Source: Dichomitus squalens LYAD-421 SS1 (lineage: Eukaryota > Basidiomycota > Agaricomycetes > Polyporales > Polyporaceae). Taken from it: DNA of 64,000 nt. Under the pieces are notes generated by a model, which saw only the letters and a program-made list of their open reading frames with translations, did no database searches and was not told the DNA's origin. Every line of letters begins with the position of its first letter. Position 1 is the first letter of the stretch. Location: assembly GCF_000275845.1 (NCBI RefSeq), contig NW_006766886.1, positions 605,573-669,572 of the forward strand. The letters run 5' to 3'. The translations under genes and the position numbers were made by a program. This document shows, piece by piece, positions 25,001 to 35,914 of this stretch.

Positions 25001-26162
25001 CTCAACAGACTGCCACTTACGGCAGAGGGCGTAAACGTCTTGTCCGTCTTGAACACCGCGCCCTTGCTGCGCTCCCACCGGATCTCCGCGATGAAGCCCG
25101 CGCCGACCTCGAAGATCTTGCCGCTCGCGTCCGGCGCGTCTGGATGGGTGATGGCAAGAACAAACGGCGCGACGAACTCGGGCTACAAGAGGAGTGGAAT
25201 GTTCATAGATTTGCTTATTGAAGCCAATGCCGAGTACTTACCTTCAAGTTCGCCAGCATTTCTGGCGGCATGATGGTTTCTGTCATTGCAGAAGCCGCCA
25301 TCTGCATAGGCGATGGTGAGAGACGGATTGCATGGCTGGATTAGAGTAGACACACGTACGGGAGCGATCACTGTTGCTCTAATGTTATACCGGGCACCCT
25401 CTGCAGCGAGTGCTTTCGTGAAACCAACCAGAGCCATCTTTGCAGCACTGTAGTTGGCCTGTCCAAAGTTGCCTGTGTGTGATGACAGTAGGATATAAAT
25501 TCACGGCGCAGGTAGTAGAAGAGATAGGCCGGAACGCACCGTACAAGCCTGCTGCACTGGCGGTGTTCACTATGCGACCGAAGCCCTGCTTCTGGAAGTG
25601 GGGCCACGCAGCCTTAGCGCAAGCATAGGAGCCCTTCAAGTGCACGGCCATGATCTGATCCCATTCCTGGTCGGACATGTTCTTGAAGCTGCATGTCCAA
25701 GGGGATATAGCTGAGCCACGCGGAGGAGACTGGACTACACGCACCCCTTGTCCCGTAGGATACCGGCATTGTTGATGAGGATAGTGACGTTACCGAACGC
25801 ATCGAGGGCGGTCTTAATGACCGCTTCGCCATCGGTTGCTGAAGAGTTGTTCACGACAGCCTTGCCTCCGTCTGCAGGGTAGTGGTGGGCTCAGCTTCTG
25901 ACCCGGGAGCAATTGTCTTCGACACACACCTTTCGTGATCTCATCCACGACCTTCTGTGCCGCGTCCTTGTTGAAGTCGTTGACGACGACGTTCGCGCCT
26001 TTGGCCGCAAAGAGCAGCGAGTAGCTGTGTATGACATCGCCGCGTTACTGTCAGCGCGCCTGCCACCGCCAGAGGCGAGTGTATGTGTACGTACGCCTTG
26101 CCAAGACCTCCTCCTGCACCAGTAACGATCACTGTCTGGCCTTTGAATGAGAGTTGCGGCAT
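22001..26162 (-). CDS. FOX2: peroxisomal multifunctional beta-oxidation enzyme MFE-2 (hydratase-dehydrogenase)
   Basis: I could splice 23 exons into about 900 residues, the usual size for fungal Fox2. Residues about 1-300 are a first short-chain dehydrogenase with '[12 protein letters not shown]', 'NNAGILRD', a catalytic Ser in 'NTASAAG' and 'NYSAAK'. Residues about 300-600 are a second copy with '[12 protein letters not shown]', 'VANAGL', 'TMGSQSG' and 'NYSTAK'. The last third is a hydratase-2 (MaoC) domain with '[11 protein letters not shown]' and '[15 protein letters not shown]'. The protein ends KAKL, with AKL a good peroxisomal targeting signal (PTS1). Known role: hydration of trans-2-enoyl-CoA and oxidation of (3R)-hydroxyacyl-CoA. 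One intron (24765-24826) begins with GC instead of GT. The start ATG begins '[11 protein letters not shown]', directly before the first nucleotide-binding fold. It is head to head with the MFS transporter gene. Confidence 0.95.
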
Positions 26163-27529
26163 GGTGAGGATGTGTACTGGTGGAAAGTTGCGAACTGGAG
26201 GATGAGAGAAACGCTACGACCCCAGATGAGCGCGGGGTTATAGCGTCCTTCCCCGCATGTGATATCGCCCTCCCGGACATCTAGACTTCGCGCCCACGTG
26301 AAACGGGGGGGCGCCAGCTGTCAATGTCATCACAAGCATTGGTCCGGGCACGCGAGCTTATTCTTGTTTGTCCAAGTACTACATATGCACTTACAACATC
26401 GCCAGACCAGAGAAGCAACTGCACTTCTGTCTTCTCCGGCAACGATACATGCACCTCATCCAATCTTTTGAACATCCACCCCTTGTCCCACTCTCTCAAA
26501 CATCCCTCGATCTCTTTGAATCATAGCGTCCGTGCTACGGCGTTCGACATCTTGACCGGCAGCCACATCTCAAAGCCCTTCAAGTACTCTTCGCCACCGC
26601 TTGCCTGGCCCGCTGTGCTCTCCATTGCGTCTCGCGTCGCCCAAGCCAACCCACGCTCCATCCACTTTCACTCGACACCTCTTCGCAGGTGCTCAGCATG
26701 GACTCACATCCTGACCACATCGTACGTCCTCGCAGCATCCACACCACGAGGATGCACATTTGCTGCAGCGTCCCTGCTTGGCTTGCTTCTTGTGTCGGTC
26801 AGTCAACTAGTGATCATGTACCAAACACGGACATCCCGCGCTTGTCATTCAATTGGCATATACCAATTGTCATGCACATGAAAGACATGAAGAATGGTCC
26901 CGGGAGGTCGAGGACTCGGAGTCCGCGTATGCCTGCACGCGCAACGGGACGGTCTGATCTCCTGTACGACGCGTTGCGCGCACGTCGGGGCTCGAACTTC
27001 GCTGGCAATCGCCGATGGGCCAAATGGAAAGTGCAGTTTCTCCGAGGCTTCCGAAAAATTTCCGCTGGTCCACTACGTCGCTTTCTGTGCGGACGAGTGA
27101 CGGACCAGTCCACGACGATCTAGCGCTCACGCACGATGTAAGTTCCTACTGCTACTCGTTACATTCGCAATGGATCTAGTGTCGTTGCAATCTGGCATCC
27201 TTCACCGCTCGAGAGCACGTATATGCTCTCTTACCGAGTGCCGTTCAGGAGCCATACGACTCCGCCGGCCTCCTGCGGCCCCCAAATTCCAGTCTTGTCT
27301 CGTCTCAAGCCTTCGTACATCTCAGCCGCGAGATGGGGCATATCGCAACAACACGACCCTCGCTTCCTGGGGCACGGGACCATGGCCCTTGGCGTCATGC
27401 GTGGATCTCTCATGACATGCCATCCATACACTGACTCACGTTTACCCGCCTGGGCTGGGCATGCCGCCCACTGCTTCCAGCATAAGACGCCAGGAGCTCG
27501 AGCCTCTGAGATACTCACCAATCTGTACC
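26163..27529. promoter_or_regulatory. 1.37-kb divergent intergenic region (FOX2 / MFS)
   Basis: This holds the 5' flanks of two divergently read genes. Open frames within it (26324-26881 +, 26814-27113 -, 27223-27681 +) have no family resemblance, and the last overlaps the transporter start in another frame. I could not identify a specific regulatory motif by eye. Any fatty-acid-responsive elements for FOX2 would be expected here. Confidence 0.4.
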
Positions 27530-29529
27530 ATGGCTACGACTCAATCCCCAGCAATCTCGTCCCTAGGATTCGCTGCCCCGATTCCCGTCGACCAGAGGCA
27601 GGCGTCCGCCACCACCCCCATCGACGAGGGCTTAAAGGACAACCTGTCCATGGAGAAGGGCGAACACCCTCTCCAGAATGAGGATACAGCTTTCCCAATG
27701 CTTACGAAGGCCCAGCGCCGCAAAAGCTGGCTGCAGTTCGGCGCCCTCTGCATGGCCATATACGTCGCAGGCTGGAACGACGGTACAACCGGACCTCTCA
27801 TTCCTCGGCTTCAGGAGGTCTACCATGTATGTGATGGCCCTTACTCTTATTGGAACATATATGCACACTCATGCACACACACTCACAGGTCAGTTACGCC
27901 GTGGTATCACTCATCTTCATCGCCAATTCTATCGTGAGTCCGCGACCTGCAAACCTTACTACTTAACTACATTGGCCTGCTTAGGGATTTATCTCCGGTG
28001 CTTCCGTATACATGTACCTCACAGACCGCTTCGGGTTTGGAATGGTTGGATGGCACTTCATCCCTTCTAATTTGACCAACGCTTATCACAGTATCCCTCT
28101 GCTATCCAGATGATGTTTGTAGGTGAGAGCCGGCTTCACCGAAGCCTGAAGCAGCAGGAATTACTAACGGTCGGGGCCGATTCAGCGTCGCTCATCGTCG
28201 CCGTCGGGAACGCCCTCCAGGCATCCGGCGCACCTTTTCCAGCGTTCGTCATCGGCTTCCTGTTCGCAGGCTTCGGAGGCGCATTCCTGGTGAGTCACTC
28301 ACGTTCGTACCTCTCGGCTGTAGGACGCGCTGTCGACCACCGTGCCGCAGGACGCGGGCTCCAACGGATACCTCGCCAGCCTGTCCGAGGACACGTCCAC
28401 CAAGATGGGCATCATGCACGCCGTCTACGGGGTCGGCGCGATGTGCGCTCCGCTGGTGTCCACGCAGTTCGCGAGCCTGCCCCGGTGGCATCTCGTATAC
28501 CTCATTCACATCGGGCTCGTCGTCACGAACGGGATCGTCCAGGCCTTCACGTTCAAGTTCAAGAGCACGGACGGTGAGTGCGCCGCGGTGCAATCTCTCC
28601 CTTCCCCCGCCGCGTACGCCCCATCTGAGCCAGGACGCTGACGTAGTGGCACGTTGCGTATGACGGCGGCAGAGTGTCTGAAAGAAGTCGGTCAGCAGCC
28701 GCACGAGAAGACGGAGGACTCGCTGCAGGGCGTGAGCAAGTACAAGCAGGTCTTCCGCCTCCGCGCCGTGCACCTCATGGCGTTCTTCCTGCTCACGTAC
28801 GTCGGCGTCGAGGTAACCATCGGCGGCTGGATCGTCACGTTCGTCATCAACGAGCGCCACGGGGGACACAGCTCCGGGTACATCTCGTCCGGCTTCTGGG
28901 GCGGGCTGACCATCGGCCGGCTTGCCCTGCTCCCGCTCAACAAGAAGGTCCGTCTGTTCTCGATCTCTCAGCAGACAATTATATGATCCGGAACCGGCCT
29001 CCCCGCAGCTCGGCGAATGGCGCGTCATATTCCTCTACGTCCTCTTGAGCCTCGGGTAGCTCTCCCCTTCCCCCCCTTCCAGCCGTCCTCTCACGAAGCC
29101 GTGTCCACAGGCTAGAGCTCATTGTCTGGCTCGTCCCGTCGCTCGTCGGCGACGCCGTCGCCATCTCCTTCGTCGGCTTCTTCCTCGGGCCCATCTTCCC
29201 CATCGTCATGAACCACGCGGGCAGCGTCCTGCCCCCCGAGCTCATCTCTGGCTCCATCGGCTGGATGGCCAGCTTCGGTTCCGCGGGCGCGGCGGTGTTC
29301 CCGTTCGTCACTGGCGCAATCGCGTCGGGGACGAGCATCAACAGCTTGCAGCCTCTGTGAGTGCTCTCTTCTCCGGTCTATCCTTGAGCCAAGGGCAGAG
29401 AGGACGATGGTGCGGGACAACACTGACGGCAGATGAGGCAGGTTAATCGCGATGATGGGGCTGTTGCTCGTCATCTGGGCGTTCGTCCCGAGGCATCGTA
29501 TCAAGTCCACCTGGGATCACAGTGTATGA
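27530..29529 (+). CDS. major facilitator superfamily transporter (Bsc6-like)
   Basis: The start ATG at 27530 follows 'CACCAATCTGTACC' and opens 'MATTQSPAISSLGF'. At least nine short introns lie within the gene. After a cytosolic N-terminus of about 65 residues the membrane part begins 'SWLQFGALCMAIYVAGWNDGTTGPLIPRLQ', shortened here to its key D-x-T-x-G pattern. Later helices include 'YGVGAMCAPLVSTQFASLP', 'WHLVYLIHIGLVVTNGIV', 'FFLLTYVGVEVTIGGWIV', 'SGFWGGLTIGRLALLP', 'SFVGFFLGPIFPIVMNH' and 'GWMASFGSAGAAVFPFVTG'. This pattern is typical of the fungal MFS group that includes yeast Bsc6. The substrate is unknown. The protein ends 'KSTWDHSV' at the TGA at 29527. Its place between two peroxisomal genes does not by itself assign a substrate. 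Confidence 0.85.
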
Positions 29530-29889
29530 CGTCTCCTTTCTCTGCTTGGGTCTGCTGGGTTTGTCGCGGTTGCCGCATCGCGTCAGGGTTTCACGAGTTT
29601 GTACGGTGAGTCAAAGGCGTCTGTTGCCCATCAATGCGTCCTCTCAAGCCGACTTGACTGTTGCAGTTTGATTGTCATGCCATTAACCTCATCATCTGCC
29701 TTGTCAGAAAGAGTCAAGCCGAATCGTCTGCCGAGTGTCACATACATACAAAGCATGTGGAAGGCGGGGACTAAGTACTACCACGAGCTCGTATGTGGTT
29801 GGTGATATCGATGCTGTCCTCTCGTAAGGTTATTGCACGACTCGCACGATTAGAGGATCGTGAATAGGGGCGCGATGCGTAGTTGAGTA

Positions 29890-31516
29890 CTAAAGCTTTG
29901 CCACAGGAGGCTTCCCTAGCGCCCCCTCTTCGCGAAGCGCTGCCATGTCGTCACTGCTCAGCCCGAGTTCGGATAGAATCCGTTGTGTATGAGCGCCTGG
30001 AGGGAGATAGGACGATTCTGCCCAGTTCGAAGAGGTCGGCGATGGTGAGAGGACAGAAGGAGTCCTCGAGAGACCTGGGTGGGGAGGAGGGACCACAGCG
30101 TTTCGAGATGGAGTCGAGGCTATGGCTGCTGCTTCGCTTCTTTCGAGGACCGGAAGGACGCACGCGTCGGTGCCTACACGGACTCAGTCAATACACGATT
30201 CACAATGCGTGGACTTGAGATGACGACGGACCATGGAACACGTTTGTCCAGTAGTCGCGAGGTTGCAAACTGAAGCCCCGCTCCAGGAACGTCTTCAAAC
30301 GAGGCCATATATCTCTGTCTTGTTGATCCGCTTCCGACGGCCGCCATCCACCTATAGAAAAGTCTTTCGGCAGGGCCCCAAGGAAGCGCGTGAGAAAGGT
30401 TCGGAAGAACTGGGGCTCCAAGCACGCTACGGACACCCATCGTCCGTCCGCGCAGGTGTAAACATTGTAGAAGGGACAGCCGCCATCCAGGAGACCACCT
30501 GCCCTAGTCTCTCCGAATGTAGGCAGCTGGAGCTGCGATAGCAGAAGCGGGTACGAAGCAAGATAGCGTACTCCGGTGACCTGCGGGAGGATCAGCGAGA
30601 CCGTTCCTGCTGATGTCCCAACAATGAACAAACCATGTCTGTGTCCACAACTTGTCCAACACCGCTTCGAGTGCGTTCGAAGAGTGCCAACAGGATACCA
30701 ACCACGCACATCAGCGCGCCCCCTGCAAAGTCAGCCAGGAGATTGAGAGGGAACTCAGGTTTACCCTCCCCAGGGAACATCTGGTTGGTCAAGTGAACGT
30801 CAGCAACGGCCTGCAGGCGGCAGTGCTGATACGAACAGACAGGACGCCGCTTATGGCGAGGTAGTTCAGGTCGTGGCCTGCCCATAGGGCTCATTAATGC
30901 AAAGACGTAGCACTGTGATTGTAGTCACCAACCCGCCATATCCTTGTGCGGACCTGCATGGAAAGAGTGTTAGCACCAGCACAAAGTAGCCCATATCATG
31001 TACCCGCCTGTCCGAGGGAACCCTACCAGCCGCGCGTACACCAGCTTCTCGTTCACACCTTTACTTTTCGTAGCCGGATTTCCGAGAAATACTTCCGGGC
31101 CCAGCTTGAGACGTTCCATGACCCCCGGCCGGAAGGGGTCTATCAGGACGTCCGCCCGTTCCACAAGCTCCCGGACGACGGCATACCCGCTCCGAGTCTG
31201 TATGCGCAGCTGTGTCAGTGGGAACTACCGGAAGCTAAGGGTCCCTTTGAGGACAAGCCTTGGGGTTGATAGCGATGGATCGCTTCCCCCTGCCCAGGAT
31301 GTCTGTTGTAGGGACAGCACTGGCAGTGGGGCGGTCGATACGGACAACGTCAGCACCGAAGTCGGCCAAGATCATCCCTGCCATTGGTCCAGGCGCGAGT
31401 CCTGCGAACTGGAGGGTGATTGAGCTGTGTGCTGAGGAGCAACTGAAGGAAAGACGGATTACCTCGACGACTTTGATCCCCGCGAGGGGGAGGTTGTTCC
31501 TGGACGCCCTTACCAT
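29890..31516 (-). CDS. AMACR: alpha-methylacyl-CoA racemase (CoA-transferase family III)
   Basis: About eight exons give roughly 410 residues collinear with the animal racemase: '[26 protein letters not shown]' (bar marks intron), '[11 protein letters not shown]', '[10 protein letters not shown]', '[21 protein letters not shown]', '[10 protein letters not shown]', '[14 protein letters not shown]', '[21 protein letters not shown]', 'GQVVDTDMV', '[19 protein letters not shown]' and '[10 protein letters not shown]'. The His and Asp of 'GHDLNYLA' and 'LLADFAGG' fall where the racemase active-site residues are expected. The end 'PPVAKL' is a PTS1. Known role: inverts the alpha-methyl centre of branched acyl-CoAs so they can enter beta-oxidation. 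Two introns, about 31210-31258 and 30954-31007, seem to start with GC. The C-terminal 90 residues are Ser/Pro-rich and less conserved. Confidence 0.9.
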
Positions 31517-32040
31517 AATCGCGGTCGAATGAAGAACATCAACGTATGTCAATGAGCTCGCTTTCAAGTAATCAACCCAGAAGATCTCCCGTGATGTGTC
31601 GGTTCTCATATGCTCGAGGACGGTCACAAGACGGCTCTCGGGCTGTAACATGCCGTAGCCCTCGTGATCTCAGCTAGTAGGAAGCATTCAAGCTCAAGGC
31701 TCGTAAGTACGTCTGCAAGAAATCTCGACAGTATGCCGATGGTGAGGTCTTCAAACGTATGGTTCATCGGGAGGGCCTTTCGGGCATTCCTGGCTACCTG
31801 AGTATGTACGTACATGTGTAAGATTGGCCCGGTGCACAACCTACTGCTATGTCACGGCGTTACGAAGCACGTGAAGCAGGGCGCCAAACATATTAACTTG
31901 TTGATTAAAGCCGATAAGTAGGTGGGAGTGTCGCGCAGAGGAGAGAGTGGTCAACTGGACAAGTAGAGGGGAATATGTAGCATTAGCGGAGCACACATAG
32001 TATAGTTATAACACGAATAAAGATAATGGGGTAGGGATCA
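31517..32040. other. intergenic 5' flank of the racemase gene
   Basis: Only short frames are present (for example 31624-31839, -) with no recognised family. It probably includes the racemase promoter and, at its right edge, the 3' flank of the interrupted minus-strand ORF that ends at 32041. Confidence 0.4.
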
Positions 32041-32225
32041 TTAGTTGTCCGGAGTGATGCCTTCCCGATCGAGCTCCTCAAGAATGTCGTTTGGAAGGAC
32101 GCGGTGGCTACGATATTTCTTCGTGATGCCCAGCTGGGCCGGGAAGCGCACCTCCGATGCCAATGGCAGCACATTCTCCTTGTCTCCGGTTCCTCGGCTC
32201 CTTGCAGGTTGCCGTGACGGTACTC

Positions 32226-32573
32226 TTACAGTGATTTGCAAAAAACACTGCAGGTCGCATCCGCGCGGCGAGCTATTTGCCCATGTTTGTTCCCGGGCGT
32301 TTACGGCGCGAACTTCTGTTTCGGGCACTGGGCGCTCAGGACCATTGTATCTATTATAACAATGCTTGAGTTGGCAATTCCATGGCTGCTTCGGAATCAA
32401 AGGGAATTAATTTTCCTACATCCCTCCTTGTACTCTATCAGATTCAAATGCAAATAAGTACAGAGAATGTTGAGCCGTTCCGTCCCGGGCAAGCGCTTCC
32501 CGGGGATGCCAATTAGGAACAAATAGCCTTGCCCACGCGCGCGACCTGCAGTGTTTTTTGCAAATCACTGTAA
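32226..32573. repeat. 33-bp perfect inverted repeat pair bounding the MITE
   Basis: The complementary stretch is 33 bp when the flanking TA and one further T/A pair are counted: 32226-32258 against 32541-32573. Confidence 0.85.
32229..32570. mobile_element. 342-bp TA-flanked MITE (Tc1/mariner-pogo type)
   Basis: Terminal inverted repeats of 30 bp (32229-32258 and 32541-32570) are perfect and start CAGTGATTTGC. They are flanked by TA on both sides, as expected for the TA target-site duplication of Tc1/mariner and pogo elements. The interior of about 280 bp has no transposase frame, so it is a non-autonomous element. Its perfect repeats suggest recent insertion. Confidence 0.85.
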
Positions 32574-32724
32574 CCTCTTCTGGGCATAGTGTCCAAGATT
32601 TTCGATGGAGTTACGATCCCGTAGAGTTCGCTTTGGCATATTCGGAGGCAAGGGCGTAGGTGCCCTGCCAGCTGGTATGTTATTTTCCCTTTCCTAGACT
32701 TTACTGGTTTTTGGACATATCATA

Positions 32725-33613
32725 CAGCGCCTTGCATAAGTCCGTGAACGCGCGGATTTTTTTCTCTCCGGCGTCTAAACTACCCGACCTGCCTAAACAG
32801 GCCATATCATGGTCACAGGGACTACTCCATGACAGCGCATCACGGCCCCGTTGGTTGACCACACGCATACCCAGGTAAATCCACAATGTTTTGAAGTATG
32901 GATATGCGTGCGGTACTTCCATGTCTGTATTTGAGTTCCCATTGGCCCCCCAGGGGATCCTGTACCCTGATCTAAACAGGAGGTACCATAGTAAAGGTGC
33001 AGTCGCATATACATGATCATGCCTGAGTCAGTGCAGTAGCTTCAACGTGTTCTCGACATGTTTCATCAACCATATGCATGTCCAACTCTCAAGCATTTAG
33101 GAGTGACTTGAGGCTGGCCACCCACAGCATCGCAAGTGATGTAATCATTGGCAAGGGCCCGTTTGATATGATCTCGTGCAGTGACTGTTGCCCTCATGCA
33201 AACTATCTCCGTGCACCATAAACACCGTATGACTACAAGTACTTATGCGCGAGTCTACTGGGCCCATAGCATACTCACTCTTGGAAATGCCAGTGGCCCA
33301 GCGAGCAGGCTCAGCCTCAGGGGAGCTCTCACTACAGGCACCGCCTCGAATCGCTCTTTGTCAAAGGGCTGTAGAACCTCTGAGCAAGTACAACTTTCCC
33401 ATTGCCGACCCTTCAGCGTCCTTTGGCACACGTCGGCAAAGGGACAAGTTACGACTGTCCCGAAAACAAACCTCCGTTTCACGCGAAGGGATCCCGAGCG
33501 CTGCCCATCGTGTCTGGGCCTGTGACTATGATGTGGCCTGTTTAGGCAGGTCGGGTAGGGTAGACGCCGGAGAGAAAAAATCCCGCGCGTTCACGGACTT
33601 ATGCAAGGCGCTG
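32725..33613. mobile_element. 889-bp TA-flanked element with about 95-bp inverted repeats
   Basis: The ends 32725-32819 and 33519-33613 are inverted copies with a handful of mismatches, starting CAGCGCCTTGCATAAG and flanked by TA on both sides. The interior frames (such as 33245-33616 +) overlap the repeats and show no transposase motif, so it looks non-autonomous. The imperfect repeats suggest an older insertion than the 342-bp neighbour. The repeat sequence differs from that neighbour, so it belongs to another family. Confidence 0.8.
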
Positions 33614-34286
33614 TAAGCTGAAAAGAGGGCCCACCGCAGAGCCTATAGTTTTTTCATCATTCATGCCTGCCAAACGAAGCCCCAGCGTGACAATTCCGAC
33701 CACGTGACGCCCTAGATTGTGCACCGGGCCAATCTTACCTATTCAAGACACACGTGATCAACGTTTCTCGAGCGTCTATACGGTTCAGACCGCGTTCCAC
33801 GTCACCCCGCTCTAGTGCACTATGGCGCCCGGGACTGTGCGAAACCCACAGGGGAAATCCGAGGAAATAGTGCGGTCCGGCCAAGGAAATGGAGCAGAAA
33901 ACCCTGGTCGAACACCGGTTTATGGACCAGCAAAAAGTGCGTCAAGATGACGGCTTTCCACGGTCAATCTGGCGTGGTCTCAGACAGGAGAAAAACCTCG
34001 CTTAGACAGCGGGTCAGAAGGGCGGGATTTACATCTGTAAAACATGGGAATTTGCACGGTTTCCGGGTGCCGGATCCTCGCTTGCGCCAGCTGGATATCA
34101 ATAGGGAATCAATTATGATGCAGTACAAGAGTGTAGCTAAACACGCTGCAGATTGCAGCGTTACGGTCGCATTACGGCATGCTGAGTACATAGTACAGGT
34201 AGGGTTATCAATATAAACTATGCAAGCTCGAGACCCTCTGGTACTCTCAATGACCATGTCCTTTTGACCCTTGCCACTCCTGCAGT
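33614..34286. other. intergenic, probable transposon remnant
   Basis: No gene is seen. A segment at about 33821-33970 has partial inverted similarity to about 35840-35920: 'CACTATGG...', a GGAAAACCC/AGAAAACCC stretch and 'AAAAAGTGCGT'. The two could be eroded ends of one larger element that spans the gap. Confidence 0.35.
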
Positions 34287-34943
34287 ACATCCATGCCAAC
34301 GCTAAGGACACATATGGGAGTTTGGGTAGACGGAGTCAGATATTCAGGGAAGAGCAGCAAATACTCACCGGGAAGAATGCAGATATTTGAGAAGAGTGAC
34401 TTACCTGATCGATATCTTTGCCAGAATGGCCAAACAACATAGCTGGACTTACCTGAGAAACTCACAACTCTGAAGATTGCGACTTACCTTATGCCGACCG
34501 TCCATCACTGGGCTCTGCCCGACAACTCTGGTACTGTATGCACACCCCAGGAACGGTGATAAAGGGGGCCAAGAAATGTAGACACGACAGCAGTCATGCA
34601 CCCAACGCACCCTAAGATAGTTCCATGAAAGTCAGATGTCACAAGCAATAGGAGAATGTCGATGCAGACAAGAGAATGGTCAGAATCAGGGCGACTGGCA
34701 TTTGGCGCCCATGTTTAGGGCCGGCACATGCAGGATTGTTTGCGGATACCGAGAGCAACCGTGGAATAACCCCGTTCAGCTTGGCGTCTCAGGTGGTAAA
34801 TCTCTACGGATGTAAAAACACGTTGCCGCCGCGGATAACTGACGGGTGATATTCAACGGTGAGATCCCATTTCCACGGTGCGACCGTTGAACGCACTTTT
34901 TGCCTTGTCGAACCGGGGGTTTTCCGGGGCGGTCCGAGGCCCA
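34287..34943. repeat. first copy of a ~660-bp direct repeat beside the gap
   Basis: Every base I compared matches the copy at 35254-35914, apart from a 4-base indel (an extra 'ACTT' in the second copy near 35736) and divergence in the last 15 or so bases. No coding family is evident. Confidence 0.85.
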
Positions 34944-35253
34944 NNNNNNNNNNNNNNNNNNNNNNNNNNNNNNNNNNNNNNNNNNNNNNNNNNNNNNNNN
35001 NNNNNNNNNNNNNNNNNNNNNNNNNNNNNNNNNNNNNNNNNNNNNNNNNNNNNNNNNNNNNNNNNNNNNNNNNNNNNNNNNNNNNNNNNNNNNNNNNNNN
35101 NNNNNNNNNNNNNNNNNNNNNNNNNNNNNNNNNNNNNNNNNNNNNNNNNNNNNNNNNNNNNNNNNNNNNNNNNNNNNNNNNNNNNNNNNNNNNNNNNNNN
35201 NNNNNNNNNNNNNNNNNNNNNNNNNNNNNNNNNNNNNNNNNNNNNNNNNNNNN
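34944..35253. other. assembly gap of 310 N
   Basis: A run of 310 undetermined bases. The true length and content are unknown, and open frames drawn across it are meaningless. Confidence 0.99.
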
Positions 35254-35914
35254 ACATCCATGCCAACGCTAAGGACACATATGGGAGTTTGGGTAGACGG
35301 AGTCAGATATTCAGGGAAGAGCAGCAAATACTCACCGGGAAGAATGCAGATATTTGAGAAGAGTGACTTACCTGATCGATATCTTTGCCAGAATGGCCAA
35401 ACAACATAGCTGGACTTACCTGAGAAACTCACAACTCTGAAGATTGCGACTTACCTTATGCCGACCGTCCATCACTGGGCTCTGCCCGACAACTCTGGTA
35501 CTGTATGCACACCCCAGGAACGGTGATAAAGGGGGCCAAGAAATGTAGACACGACAGCAGTCATGCACCCAACGCACCCTAAGATAGTTCCATGAAAGTC
35601 AGATGTCACAAGCAATAGGAGAATGTCGATGCAGACAAGAGAATGGTCAGAATCAGGGCGACTGGCATTTGGCGCCCATGTTTAGGGCCGGCACATGCAG
35701 GATTGTTTGCGGATACCGAGAGCAACCGTGGAATACTTAACCCCGTTCAGCTTGGCGTCTCAGGTGGTAAATCTCTACGGATGTAAAAACACGTTGCCGC
35801 CGCGGATAACTGACGGGTGATATTCAACGGTGAGATCCCATTTCCACGGTGCGACCGTTGAACGCACTTTTTGCCTTGTCGAACCGGGGGTTTTCCGGGG
35901 GCGCCAGGCCCATA
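35254..35914. repeat. second copy of the ~660-bp direct repeat
   Basis: Begins at the first base after the gap and repeats 34287-34943. The sequence beyond it (to 36298) is unique and forms the 3' flank of the ABC transporter gene. Confidence 0.85.

Larger units (their letters stand above)
32041..32639 (-). pseudogene. small unknown ORF interrupted by a 342-bp transposable element
   Basis: On the minus strand an ATG at 32639 opens 'MPKRTLRDRNSIENLG' and runs to 'HYAQKRL', where it meets the element at 32570. Beyond the element the frame resumes as 'RVPSRQPARSRG...' and ends '...LDREGITPDN' at a TAA at 32041. Removing the element together with one copy of the duplicated TA puts both halves in the same frame and predicts about 84 codons. 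With the element present the frame hits a stop just inside it. The product is basic at its N-terminus and resembles no family I know. More coding sequence may lie upstream, because the frame is open to the left of the ATG. Confidence 0.55.

Noticed and set aside
26324..26881. 185-codon frame between FOX2 and the MFS gene
   Set aside because: It overlaps the divergent promoter region, has no recognisable family and follows the pyrimidine bias of the strand.
28249..29028. 259-codon minus-strand frame under the MFS gene
   Set aside because: It is the antisense shadow of the transporter exons on the + strand.
30592..30720. Apparent frameshift in the racemase after 'VVDTDMV'
   Set aside because: An intron from GTTTGT to CCCGCAG joins 'DTDM' to 'VTGVRYLAS' in frame and matches the family, so no frameshift is needed.
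32229..32570. The MITE acting as a spliced intron of the small ORF
   Set aside because: No GT-AG pair around the element restores the frame; the nearest candidates run into a stop codon.
34776..35432. Long open frames across 34.8-35.4 kb on both strands
   Set aside because: They run through the 310-base gap; the reading is an artefact of undetermined bases.
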